Made by a program: the position numbers and the translations under genes
The notes under the pieces: model-generated
Databases searched by the model: none
Told to the model about the DNA's origin: nothing
The model's input: the letters and a program-made list of their open reading frames with translations, nothing else
Shown: in pieces, positions 1-11,800 of the stretch
Numbering within the stretch: position 1 is the stretch's first letter
Layout of the letters: each line of letters starts with the position of its first letter
Assembly: GCA_002189035.1 (NCBI GenBank)
Contig: NEEC01000035.1
Location: 1-64,000 of the forward strand
From: Utricularia gibba
Lineage: Eukaryota; Streptophyta; Magnoliopsida; Lamiales; Lentibulariaceae
Direction: 5' to 3'
Length of the DNA: 64,000 bases

Positions 1-75
1 AGTCGCATCGTCGCGAACGTGGTGGCAATTTGTGGCACATCTAAAGGCTAAGATAAGGCGATAATTCGAGCTTTG

Positions 76-759
76 ATGCATCCTCGGACGAAGAAGCTTT
101 CAACACGGAAGCTGACCGGCACGGAAAGGGGTTCGAAACGGTATGCCGGGCGCAGCTTGACTCATCACGGTTTTCAGGATATGGCCGAAATACCGAACGG
201 TGTGCGAGGCACCATGAGGCTGCAGGTAGGGACACACCCAAAGCTTGTTCAGAGATCGCCTCGAAAACCCATACTTCACATCACCCAATAAAACGCACAT
301 GTGAAACCCGAAAATCACAATCGGGTCGATTCTCGTTTTCCGAGTCGCATCGTCGTGAACGTGGTGGCCAATTTGTGGCACATCTGAAGGCTAAGATAAG
401 GCGATAATTCGAGCTCTGATGCATCCTAGGACGAAGAAGCTTTCAACACGGAAGCTGACCGGCACGGAAAGGGGTTCGAAACGGTAAGCCGGCGCAGCGT
501 GACTCAACACGGTTTCAGGATATCGACGAGATACCGAACGGTGTGCGTGGCCACCATGAGGCTGCAGGTAGGGACACACCAGAGCTTGTTCAGAGATCGC
601 ATCGAAAACCCATACTTCACGTCATCCTATAAAACGCAGATGTTTTGCAAGGCAAAAATCACAATCGCGTCGATTCTCGTTCCGAGTCGCATCGTCGCGA
701 ACGTGGTGGCCAATTTGTGGCACATCAAAGGCTAAGATTAGGCGATAATTCGAGCTTTG
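76..759. repeat. Two-unit segment, first copy of a 1.72-kb-spaced duplication
   Basis: Unit 76 ends with the CACATGT/GGGTCG variant and unit 419 carries the linked set CCTAGGACG, ACGGTAAG, ACTCAACACG, GCATCGAAAAC and GATTAGG. The same two-unit succession recurs at 1794-2478, offset by 1716-1718 bp, which is five monomers. The segment is therefore half of a duplicated pair, or a remnant of a five-unit higher-order repeat. Confidence 0.8.
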
Positions 760-1793
760 ATGCATCCTCGGACGAAGAAGCTTTCAACACGGAAGCTGAC
801 CGGCACGTAAAGGGGTTCGAAACGGTATGCCGGGCGCAGCTTGACTCATCACGGTTTTCAGGATATGGCCGAAATACCGAACGGTGTGCGAGGCCACCAT
901 GAGGCTGCACGTAGGACACACCCAGAGCTTGTTCAGAGATCGCCTCGAAAACCCATACTTCACGTCACCCAATAAAACGCACATGTTTGGAAACCCGAAA
1001 ATCACAATCGGGTCGATTCTCGTTTTCCGAGTCGCATCGTCGCGAACGTGGTGGCCAATTTGTGGCACATCTGAAGGCTAAGATAAGGCGATAATTCGAG
1101 CTCTGATGCATCCTCGGACGAAGAAGCTTTCAACACGGAAGCTGACCGGCGGAAAGGGGTTCGAACGGTATGCCGAGCGCAGCTTGACTCATCACGATTT
1201 TCAGGATATGGCCGAAATACCGAACGGTGTGCGAGGCCACCATGAGGCTGCAAGTAGGGACACACCTAGAGCTTGTTCAGAGATCGCCTCGAAAACCCAT
1301 ACTTCACGTCACCAATAAAACGCAGATGTTTTGCAAGCCGAAAATCACAATCGCGTCGATTCTCGTGTTCCGAGTCGCATCGTCGCGAACGTGGTGGCCA
1401 ATTTGTGGCACATCTAAAGCTAAGATAAGGCGATAATTCGAGCTTTGATGCATCCTCGGACGAAGAAGCTTTCAACACGGAAGCTGACCGGCACGGAAAG
1501 GGGTTCGAAACGGTATGCCGAGCGCAGCTTGACTCATCACGTTTTCAGGATATGGCCGAAATACCGAACGGTGTGCGAGGCCACCTTGAGGCTGCGGGTA
1601 GGAACACACCTAGAGCTTGTTCAGAGATCGCCTCGAAAACCCATACTTCACGTCACCCAATAAAACGCAGATGTTTTGCAAGGCGAAAATCACAATCGCG
1701 TCGATTCTCGTGTTCCGAGTCGCATCGTCGCGAACGTGGTGGCCAATTTGTGGCACATCTAAAGGCTAAGATAAGGCGATAATTCGAGCTTTG

Positions 1794-2478
1794 ATGCATC
1801 TCGGACGAAGAAGCTTTCAACACGGAAGCTGACCGGCACGGAAAGGGGTTCGAAACGGTATGCCGGGCGCAGCATGACTCACGGTTTCAGGATATGGCCG
1901 AAATACCGAACGGTGTGCGAGGCCACCATGAGGCTGCAGGTAGGGACACACCCAGAGCTTGTTCAGAGATCGCCTCGAAAACCCATACTTCACATCACCC
2001 AATAAAACGCACATGTAGGAAACCCGAAAATCACAATCGGGTCGATTCTCGTTTTCCGAGTCGCATCGTCGCGAACGTGGTGGCCAATTTGTGGCACATC
2101 TGAAGGCTAAGATAAGGCGATAATTCGAGCTCTGATGCATCCTAGGACGAAGAAGCTTTCAACACGGAAGCTGACCGGCACGGAAAGGGGTTCGAAACGG
2201 TAAGTCGGCGCAGCGTGACTCAACACGTCTTCAGGATATCCGAGATGCGAAACCGAACGGTGTGCGGCCACCATGAGGCTGCACGGGGACGCACAAAGAG
2301 CTTGTTCAGAGATCGCATCGAAAACCCATACTTCACGTCATCCAATAAAACGCAGATGTTTTGCAAGGCAAAAATCACAATCGCGTCGATTCTCGTGTTC
2401 CGAGTCGCATCGTCGCGAACGTGGTGGCCAATTTGTGGCACATCTAAAGGCTAAGATTAGGCGATAATTCGAGCTTTG
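1794..2478. repeat. Two-unit segment, second copy of the 1.72-kb-spaced duplication
   Basis: It has the same variant order as 76-759, with small differences: GCATGACTCACGG and CACATGTAGG in the first unit, and ACACGTCTTCAGGATATCC in the second. The following unit at 2479 does not continue the match to 760 apart from the shared CACGTAGG, so the higher-order period ends here. Confidence 0.8.
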
Positions 2479-5400
2479 ATGCATCCTCGGACGAAGAAGC
2501 TTTCAACACGGAAGCTGACCGGCACGGAAAGGGGTTCGAAACGGTATGCCGGGCGCAGCATGACTCATCACGGTTTTCAGGATATGGCCGAAATACCGAA
2601 CGGTGTGCGAGGCCACCATGAGGCTGCACGTAGGGACACACCCAGAGCTTGTTCAGAGATCGCCTCGAAAACCCATACTTCACGTCATCCAATAAAACGC
2701 AGATGTTTGCAAGGCGAAAATCACAATCGCGTCGATTCTCGTTTCCGAGTCGCATCGTCGCGAACGTGGTGGCCAATTTGTGGCACATCTGAAGGCTAAG
2801 ATAAGGCGATAATTCGAGCTTTGATGCATCCTCGGACGAAGAAGCTTTCAACACGGAAGCTGACCGGCACGGAAAGGGGTTCGAAACGGTATGCCGGGCG
2901 CAGCATGACTCATCACGGTTTTCAGGATATGGCCGAAATACCGAACGGTGTGCGAGGCCACCATGAGGCTGCAGGTAGGACACACCCAGAGCTTGTTCAG
3001 AGATCGCCTCGAAAACCCATACTTCACGTCATCCAATAAAACGCAGATGTTTTGCAACCGAAAATCACAATCGCGTCGATTCTCGTGTTCCGAGTCGCAT
3101 CGTCGCGAACGTGGTGGCCAATTTGTGGCACATCTAAAGGCTAAGATAAGGCGATAATTCGAGCTTTGATGCATCCTCGGACGAAGAAGCTTTCAACACG
3201 GAAGCTGACCGGCACGGAAAGGGGTTCGAAACGGTATGCCGGGCGCAGCTTGACTCATCACGGTTTTCAGGATATATGGCCGAAATACCGAACGGTGTGC
3301 GAGGCCACCATGAGGCTGCACGTAGGGACACACCCAGAGCTTGTTCAGAGATCGCCTCGAAAACCCATACTTCACGTCATCCAATAAAACGCAGATGTTT
3401 TGCAAGGCGAAAATCACAATCGCGTCGATTCTCGTGTTCCGAGTCGCATCGTCGCGAACGTGGTGGCCAATTTGTGGCACATCTGAAGGCTAAGATAAGG
3501 CGATAATTCGAGCTTTGATGCATCCTCGGACGAAGAAGCTTTCAACACGGAAGCTGACCGGCACGGAAAGGGGTTCGAAACGGTATGCCGGGCGCAGCTT
3601 GACTCATCACGGTTTTCAGGATATGGCCGAAATACCGAACGGTGTGCGAGGCCACCATGAGGCTGCAGTAGGGACACACCAGAGCTTGTTCAGAGATCGC
3701 CTCGAAAACCCATACTTCACGTCATCCAATAAAACGCAGATGTTTTGCAAGGCGAAAATCACAATCGCGTCGATTCTCGTGTTCCGAGTCGCATCGTCGC
3801 GAACGTGGTGGCCAATTTGTGGCACATCTGAAGGCTAAGATAAGGCGATAATTCGAGCTTTGATGCATCCTCGGACGAAGAAGCTTTCAACACGGAAGCT
3901 GACCGGCACGGAAAGGGGTTCGAAACGGTATGCCGGGCGCAGCATGACTCATCACGGTTTTCAGGATATGGCCGAAATACCGAACGGTGTGCGAGGCCAC
4001 CATGAGGCTGCGGGTAGGACACACCAGAGCTTGTTCAGAGATCGCCTCGAAAACCCATACTTCACGTCATCCAATAAAACGCAGATGTTTTGCAAGGCGA
4101 AAATCACAATCGCGTCGATTCTCGTTTTCCGAGTCGCATCGTCGCGAACGTGGTGGCCAATTTGTGGCACATCTAAGGCTAAGATAAGGCGATAATTCGA
4201 GCTTTGATGCATCCTCGGACGAAGAAGCTTTCAACACGGAAGCTGACCGGCACGGAAAGGGGTTCGAAACGGTATGCCGGGCGCAGCATGACTCATCACG
4301 GTTTTCAGGATATGGCCGAAATACCGAACGGTGTGCGAGGCCACCATGAGGCTGCAGGTAGGGACACACCCAGAGCTTGTTCAGAGATCGCCTCGAAAAC
4401 CCATACTTCACGTCATCCAATAAAACGCAGATGTTTTGCAAGCGAAAATCACAATCGCGTCGATTCTCGTGTTCCGAGTCGCATCGTCGCGAACGTGGTG
4501 GCCAATTTGTGGCACATCTGAAGGCTAAGATAAGGCGATAATTCGAGCTTTGATGCATCCTCGGACGAAGAAGCTTTCAACACGGAAGCTGACCGGCACG
4601 GAAAGGGGTTCGAAACGGTATGCCGGGCGCAGCATGACTCATCACGGTTTTCAGGATATGGCCGAAATACCGAACGGTGTGCGAGGCCACCATGAGGCTG
4701 CAGTAGGGACACACCCAGAGCTTGTTCAGAGATCGCCTCGAAAACCCATACTTCACGTCATCCAATAAAACGCAGATGTTTTGCAAGCGAAAATCACAAT
4801 CGCGTCGATTCTCGTGTTCCGAGTCGCATCGTCGCGAACGTGGTGGCCAATTTGTGGCACATCTGAAGGCTAAGATAAGGCGATAATTCGAGCTTTGATG
4901 CATCCTCGGACGAAGAAGCTTTCAACACGGAAGCTGACCGGCACGGAAAGGGGTTCGAAACGGTATGCCGGGCGCAGCATGACTCATCACGGTTTTCAGG
5001 ATATGGCCGAAATACCGAACGGTGTGCGAGGCCACCATGAGGCTGCGGGTAGGGACACACCCAGAGCTTGTTCAGAGATCGCCTCGAAAACCCATACTTC
5101 ACGTCACCCAATAAAACGCAGATGTTTTGCAAGGCGAAAATCACAATCGCGTCGATTCTCGTTTTCCGAGTCGCATCGTCGCGAACGTGGTGGCCAATTT
5201 GTGGCACATCTGAAGGCTAAGATAAGGCGATAATTCGAGCTTTGATGCATCCTCGGACGAAGAAGCTTTCAACACGGAAGCTGACCGGCACGGAAAGGGG
5301 TTCGAAACGGTATGCCGGCGCAGCATGACTCATCACGGTTTTCAGGATATGGCCGAAATACCGAACGGTGTGCGAGGCCACCATGAGGCTGGGGTAGGGA

Positions 5401-5639
5401 CACACCCAGAGCTTGTTCAGAGATCGCCTCGAAAACCCATACTTCACGTCATCCAATAAAACGCAGATGTTTTGCAAGCGAAAATCACAATCGCGTCGAT
5501 TCTCGTGTTCCGAGTCGCATCGTCGCGAACGTGGTGGCCAATTTGTGGCACATCTGAAGGCTAAGATAAGGCGATAATTCGAGCTTTGATGCATCCTCGG
5601 ACGAAGAAGCTTTCAACACGGAAGCTGACCGGCACGGAA
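2479..5639. repeat. Clean subfamily A array, nine to ten units
   Basis: ATGCAT starts are at 2479, 2824, 3169, 3518, 3863, 4207, 4553, 4898, 5245 and 5589. Units differ mainly at a few sites: GCAGGTAGGG, GCAGTAGGG, GCACGTAGGG or GCGGGTAGGG; CTTGACTC or CATGACTC; GTGTTCCG, GTTTTCCG or GTTTCCG; and GCAAGGCG, GCAAGCG or GCAACCG. I could not see a regular higher-order period in these states. Many differences are one-base length changes at runs of G, T or C, where long-read consensus error is common. Confidence 0.93.
4207..4552 (+). repeat. Reference monomer, subfamily A (346 bp)
   Basis: This is a clean A-type unit, counted from ATGCATCC. Landmarks are the HindIII site AAGCTT at 4225-4230, the BstBI site TTCGAA at 4263-4268, the A-specific GGATATGGCC at 4308-4317, CCACCATGAG at 4341-4350, AATAAA at 4419-4424, ATCGTCGCGAACG from 4483, and the A-specific CTAAGATAAGG near the end. 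A short imperfect direct repeat lies near the start, where AAGCTTTCAACACGG is followed directly by AAGCTGACCGGCACGG. A neighbouring A unit has about 52% GC by hand count. No frame stays open through the whole unit, so I do not regard it as coding. The start point is arbitrary because the array is circularly permutable. Confidence 0.93.
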
Positions 5640-7133
5640 AGGGTTCGTTCCGAAACGGTATGGCCGGGCGAGGCAGAGGCTTGACTCATCACGTGTTTCA
5701 GGATATGGTCCGAAATACCGAAGGCGGTGTGCGGACGGCCAACACATGAGGCTGCGGTAGGGACACACCCAGAGCTTGTTCAGAGATCGCCTCGAAAACC
5801 CATACTTCACGTCATCCAATAAAACGCAGATGTTTTGCAAGGCGAAAATCACAATCGCGTCGATTCTCGTTTCCGAGTCGCATCGTCGCGAACGTGGTGG
5901 CCAATTTGTGGCACATCTGAAGGCTAACGAACATAAGATAATTCGAGCTTGACTGCATCCTCCTCGAAGAAGAAGCAACACGGAAGCTGACCGGCACGGA
6001 AAGGGGTTCGAAACGGTATGCCGGGCGCAGCATGACTCATCACGGTTTTCAGGATATGGCCGAAATACCGAACGGTGTGCGAGGCCACCGATGATTCTCG
6101 GCTCGCACGTAGGGCACATCTGAAGGCTAGATAAGGCGATAATCGTTCAGGACGAAGAAGCTTTCAGCTGACCTCGAAAACCCATGACTTCACGGTCATC
6201 CGAATAAAAGGCGCAGGGATGTTTCGCAAGTGCAGAAAATCACAATCGCGTCGATTCTCGTGTTCCGAGTCGCATCGTCGCGAACGTGGTGGCCAATTTG
6301 TGGCACATCTGAAGGCTAAGATAAGGCGATAATTCGAGCTTTGATGCATCCTCGGACGAAGAAGCTTTCAACACGGAAGCTGACCGGCACGGAAAGGGGT
6401 TCGAAACGGTATGCCGGGCGCAGCATGACTCATCACGGTTTTCAGGATATGGCACGAAATACCGAACGGTGTGCGAGAAGCCACCATGAGGCTGCAGGCT
6501 AGGGACACTCACACCAGAGCTTGTTGCAGAGATCGCCTCGAAAACCCATACTTCACGTCATCGCAATAAAACGCAGAGTGTTTTGGCAAGTGCGAAAATC
6601 ACAATCGGTTTCAACACGATTCGGGTCGTGTTCCGAGTCGCATCGTCGCGAACGTGGTGGCCAATTTGATGGCACGATCTGAAGGCTAAGATAATAAGGC
6701 GATAATTTCGAGCTTTGATGCATCCTCGGACGAAGAAGCTTTCAACACGGAAGCTCGACCGCACGGAAAGGGGTTCGAAACGGTATGCCGGGCGCAGCAT
6801 GACGGTATGCAGCATGACTCACACGGTTTTCAGGATATGGCCGAAATACCGAACGGTGTGCGAGGCCACCATGAGGCTGCAGTAGGGACACACCCAGAGC
6901 TTGTTCAGAGATCGCCTCGAAAACCCATACTTCACGTCATCCAATAAAACGCAGATGTTTTGCAAGGCGAGCGTCGATTCTCGTTTTCGCAAACGTGGTG
7001 GCGTGGCACATCTGAAGGCTCGATAATTCGAATGCGGACGAAGAAGCTTTCAACACGGATTTTGTGGCACGAGTGAATCGTAAGATAACGATGGCAGCTT
7101 GATGGCACAACGAAGAAGCTAAGATAAGGCGAT
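5640..7133. repeat. Insertion-rich, noisy A units
   Basis: The order of monomer landmarks is kept, but extra bases are sprinkled through it. Examples are TTCGTTCCGAAACGG for TTCGAAACGG, GGATATGGTCCGAAATACC for GGATATGGCCGAAATACC, and around 6185-6235 extra single bases in CATCCAATAAAACGCAG and GATGTTTTGCAAG. Parts are also shortened, such as 5930-5990 and 6961-7130. A small stutter at about 6798-6825 repeats CAGCATGAC. The pattern of single inserted bases resembles an unpolished long read more than biological decay. Confidence 0.8.
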
Positions 7134-8858
7134 AATTCGAGCTTTGATGCATCCTCGGACGAAGAAGCTTTCAACACGGAAGCTGACCGGCACGGAAAGG
7201 GGTTCGAAACGGTATGCCGGGCGCAGCATGACTCATCACGGTTTTCAGGATATGGCCGAAATACCGAACGGTGTGCGAGGCCACATGAGGCATGTTCAGA
7301 GATCGCCTCGAAAACCCATACTTCACGTCATCCAATAAAACGCAGATGTCACACCCAGAGCTTGTTCAGAGATCGCCTCGATTCTACTTCGTCCGAGTCG
7401 CATAACGCGAGACGTGGTTTGCAAGATCGAAAATCACGTCATGCAGATGGCTTCTCGATTTCCCGAGTCGCATCGTCGCGAACGTGGTGGCCAATTTGTG
7501 GCACATCTGGCTAAGATAAGGCGATAATTCGAGCTTTGATGCATCCTCGGACGAAGAAGCTTTCAACACGGAAGCTGACCGGCACGGAAAGGGGTTCGAA
7601 ACGGTATGCCGGGCGCAGCTCATCACGGTTTTCAGGATATGGCCGAAATACCGAACGGTGTGCGAGGCCACCATGAGGCTGCAGGGACTTCACACCCAGG
7701 CCTTCGAACGGTGTGCGAGGCCGGTATGCAGGCGTGCGTAAAACACATCACGGTTTCAGGATATTTGTTCAGAGATCGCGTCGAAAACCCATACTTCACG
7801 TCATCCAATAAAACGCAGATGTTTCAAGGCGAAAATCACAATCGCGTCGATTCTCGTTTCCGAGTCGCATCGTCGCGAACGTGGTGGCCAATTTGTGGCA
7901 CATCTGAAGGCTAAGATAAGGCGATAATTCGAGCTTTGATGCATCCTCGGACGAAGAAGCTTTCAACACGGAAGCTGACCGGCACGGAAAGGGGTTCGAA
8001 ACGGTATGCCGGGCGCAGCATGACTCATCACGGTTTTCAGGATATGGCCGAAATACCGAACGGTGTGCGAGGCCACCATGAGGCTGCACGTAGGGACACA
8101 CCCAGAGCTTGTTCAGAGATCGCCTCGAAAACCCATACTTCACGTCATCCAATAAAACGCAGATGTTTTGCAAGGCGAAAATCACAATCGCGTCGATTCT
8201 CGTGTTCCGAGTCGCATCGTCGCGAACGTGGTGGCCAATTTGTGGCACATCTAAGGCTAAGATAAGGCGATAATTCGAGCTTTGATGCATCCTCGGACGA
8301 AGAAGCTTTCAACACGGAAGCTGACCGGCACGGAAAGGGTTCGAAACGGTATGCCGGGCGCAGCATGACTCATCACGGTTTTCAGGATATGGCCGAAATA
8401 CCGAACGGTGTGCGAGGCCACCATGAGGCTGCAGTAGGGACACACCCAGAGCTTGTTCAGAGATCGCCTCGAAAACCCATACTTCACGTCACCCAATAAA
8501 ACGCAGATGTTTTGCAAGAAAATCACAATCGTCGATTCTCGTTTCCGAGTCGCATCGTCGCGAACGGTTTTCAGGATATGGCCGAAATACCGAACGGTGT
8601 GTGGCACATCTGAAGGCTAAGATAAGGCGATAATTCGAGCTTTGATGCATCCTCGGACGAAGAAGCTTTCAACACGGAAGCTGACCGGCACGGAAAGGGG
8701 TTCGAAACGGTATGCCGGGCGCAGCTTGACTCATCACGGTTTTCAGGATATGGCCGAAATACCGAACGGTGTGCGAGGCCACCATGAGGCTGCACGTAGG
8801 GACACACCCAGAGCTTGTTCAGAGATCGCCTCGAAAACCCATACTTCACGTCATCCAG
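7134..8858. repeat. Subfamily A units with local back-jumps
   Basis: Near-complete A units start around 7148, 7540, 7940, 8287 and 8646. Breaks include 7281-7380, where GTTCAGAGATCGCCTCG occurs twice within about 85 bp, and 7684-7790, where fragments of the unit recur out of register before the unit resumes. The unit ending near 8602 contains a misplaced segment listed separately. Between the breaks the sequence matches the neighbouring clean A array. Confidence 0.87.
8567..8601. repeat. Misplaced 35-bp satellite segment (template-switch-like)
   Basis: After CGCGAACG the unit should read TGGTGGCCAATTTG and then TGGCACATC. Instead it carries GTTTTCAGGATATGGCC through CGAACGGTGTG, which belongs about 200 bp away in the monomer, and then returns to TGGCACATC at 8602. 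The entry point shares AACG and the exit shares GTG with the normal sequence. This could be a microhomology-mediated template switch or a misassembly. Confidence 0.75.
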
Positions 8859-11800
8859 CTCGATGAGTCGCATCGTCGCGAACGTGGCCAATTTGTGGCA
8901 CATCTGAAGGCTAAGATAAGGCGATAATTCGAATGCATGCGTCCTCGGCACGGAAAGGGGTTCGAAACGGTATGCCGTTTCAACAGTCGCGCTGACGCAC
9001 GGGGGCGAAACGAACGCGTGTGCTGAGGCTAAGATAAGGCGACCTTTGATGGCTATGTACCGAACACCACGAGAAGCTTTGAGGAAAGGAGGCACGAAAG
9101 AGAAACAGCAGATCATCCTCGTTTTTTTCATCGAAACGGTGTGCGAGGCCACCATGAGGCTTTTGCAGAGGCGACATCACAAGGCTTCGATAGTCGCATC
9201 GTCGCGAACGTGGTGGCCAATTTGTGGCACATCTGAAGGCTAAGATAAGGCGATAATTCGAGCTTGATGCATCCTCGGACGAAGAAGCTTTCAACACGGA
9301 AGCTGACACGGAAAGGGTTCGAAACGGTATGCCGGGCGCAGCTGACTCATCACGGTTTCACGCCGAACGGTGTGCGAGGCCACCATGAGGCTGCAGTAGG
9401 GACACACCCAGAGCTTGTTCAGAGCGCCTCGAAAACCCATACTTCACGTCAAATAAAACGGATGTTTTGCGCGAAAATCACAATCGCGTCGATTCTCGTT
9501 TCCGAGTCGCATCGTCGCGAACGTGGTGGCCAATTTGTGGCACATCTGAAGGCTAAGATAAGGCGATAATTCGAGCTTGATGCATCCTCGGACGAAGAAG
9601 CTTTCAACACGGAAGCTGACCGGCACGGAAAGGGTTCGAAACGGTATGCCGGGCGCAGCAGGGGTGCGGTCGAGGGACATTGTTCAGAGATCGCCTCGAA
9701 AACCGACTTCACGGAAAAAACAGGAGATGTCGCAACGAAAATCGTGTCGTGATCTTCTCCCATTCCGAAGTCGCATAAGGCGAAAATCACAATCGCGTCC
9801 TCGGACGAAGAAGCTTTCAACACGGAAGCTGACCGGCACGGAAAGGGGTTCGAAACGGTATGCCGGCGCAGCTTGACTCATCACGGTTTTCAGGATATGG
9901 CCGAAATACCGAACGGTGTGCGAGGCCACCATGAGGCTGCGGGTAGGGACACACCCAGAGCTTGTTCAGAGATCGCCTCGAAAACCCATACTTCACGTCA
10001 CCAATAAAACGCAGATGTTTTGCAAGGCGAAAATCACAATCGCGTCGATTCTCGTGTTCCGAGTCGCATCGTCGCGAACGTGGTGGCCAATTTGTGGCAC
10101 ATCTGAAGGCTAAGATAAGGCGATAATTCGAGAGTCGCATCGTCGGAACGAAGCTTTTTGTGGCACCGGGCGGAAAGATAGTCGCATCGTCGCGAACGTG
10201 GTGGCCAATTTGTGGCACGGGCGCGAGCATGCATCCTCGGACGAAGAAGCTTTCAACACGGAAGCTGACCGGCACGGAAAGGGGTTCGAAACGGTATGCC
10301 GGGCGCAGGACTCATCACGGTTTTCAGGATATGGCCGAAATACCGAACGGTGTGCGAGGCCACCATGAGGCTGCGGGTAGGGACACACCCAGAGCTTGTT
10401 CGCAGATGATCGCCTCGAAAACCCATACTTCACGATCCAATAAAACGCACCGATGTTTTGCAACGAAAATCACACCATGAGGCTGCGTAGGGACGATTCT
10501 CGTCGTTTCCGAGTCGCATCGTCGCGAACGTGGTGGCCAATTTGTGGCACATCTGAAGGCTAAGATAAGGCGATAATTCGAGCTTGATGCATCCTCGGAC
10601 GAAGAAGCTTTCAACACGGAAGCTGACCGGCACGGAAAGGGGTTCGAAACGGTATGCCGGCGCAGCTGACTCATCACGGTTTTCAGGATATGGCCGAAAT
10701 ACCGAACGGTGTGCGAGGCCACCATGAGGCTGCAGGTAGGGACACACCCAGAGCTTGTTCAGAGATCGCCTCGAAAACCCATACTTCACGTCATCCAATA
10801 AAACGCCGAAAATCAATCGCGAACGGTCGTGCGACATCAAGGCTAAGATAAGGCGATAATTCGAGCTTTGATGCATCCTCGGACGAAGAAGCTTTCAACA
10901 CGGAAGCTGACCGGCACGGAAAGGGGTTCGAAACGGTATGCCGGGCGCAGCATGACTCATCACGGTTTTCAGGATATGGCCGAAATACCGAACGGTGTGC
11001 GAGGCCACCATGAGGCTGCAAGTAGGGACACACCCAGAGCTTGTTCAGAGATCGCCTCGAAAACCCATACTTCACGTCACCAATAAAACGCAGATGTTTT
11101 GCAAGAAAATCACAATCGCGTCGATTCTCGTGTCCGAGTCGCATCGTCGCGAACGTGGTGGCCAATTTGTGGCACATCTGAAGGCTAAGATAAGGCGATA
11201 ATTCGAGCTTGATGCATCCTCGGACGAAGAAGCTTTCAACACGGAAGCTGACCGGCACGGAAAGGGGTTCGAAACGGTATGCCGGGCGCAGCATGACGCA
11301 GAACCGTGAACGAACGGCCACCATGAGGCTTAGTTCGGCACATCTGTCATCCAATAAAACGCAGCAAGCGAAAATCACAGATAGTCGCATCGTCGCGAAC
11401 GTGGTGGCCAATTTGTGGCACATCTGAAGGCTAAGATAAGGCGATAATTCGAGCTCTGATGCATCCTCGGACGAAGAAGCTTTCAACACGGAAGCTGACC
11501 GGCACGGAAAGGGTTCGAAACGGTATGCCGGGCGCAAACGACGGGATATGAACGGTGTGCGAGGCCACCATGAGGCAGGGACATTGACTCGATCACGGTG
11601 TTTTGCAAGGCGAAAATACAATCGCGTCCTCGTGTTCCGAGTCGCATCGTCGCGAACGTGGTGGCCAATTTGTGGCACATCTGAAGGCTAAGGGCGATAA
11701 TTTCGAGCTTTGATGCATCCTCGGACGAAGAAGCTTTCAACACGGAAGCTGACCGGCACGGAAAGGGGTGCGGTATGCCGGAGCATGACTCATCACGGTT

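Larger units (their letters stand above)
1..2478. repeat. Leading A block with divergent and hybrid units
   Basis: ATGCAT starts are at 76, 419, 760, 1106, 1448, 1794 and 2135. Three units (76, 760, 1794) read CGCACATGT and AATCGGGTCG where the main A form has CGCAGATGT and AATCGCGTCG. Two units (419, 2135) read CCTAGGACG, ACGGTAAG, GACTCAACACG and GCATCGAAAAC, and end in CTAAGATTAGG. Those two also carry the B-like GAGCTCTGATG and CAGCGTGAC, so they look like A/B mosaics. Indels are few, and most differences are linked substitutions as expected of real sequence variants. Confidence 0.9.

Noticed and set aside
2452-2462. TTAGG insect telomere motif in GATTAGGCG
   Set aside because: It is a single occurrence caused by one substitution in GATAAGGCG. 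There is no tandem TTAGG.
4263-4290. CENP-B box in TTCGAAACGGTATGCCGGG
   Set aside because: It begins with TTCG and ends with CGGG, but the spacing is 11 bases instead of 7 and the central A is not in place, so it does not fit the nTTCGnnnnAnnCGGGn consensus.
2479-5639. Higher-order repeat in the clean A array
   Set aside because: States at the variable sites (GCAGG/GCAG/GCACG/GCGGG before TAGGG, GTGTTCC/GTTTTCC, CATG/CTTG) did not recur with a fixed period in the ten units I compared.
5640-6800. A distinct diverged satellite subfamily
   Set aside because: Differences are mostly scattered single insertions not shared with other units, which fits read error better than a subfamily.
8985-9150. 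Insertion of a transposon or host gene fragment
   Set aside because: The patch is poorly related to the monomer but has no terminal inverted repeats, target duplication, poly(A) tail or recognisable protein domain, and monomer words persist in it.
10791-11678. Longest open frame (295 codons, minus strand) and many 60-240 codon frames on both strands
   Set aside because: They are the same satellite translations strung together where indels happen to remove stops. They repeat every 345 bp, shift frame between copies, and exist on both strands with no recognisable domain.
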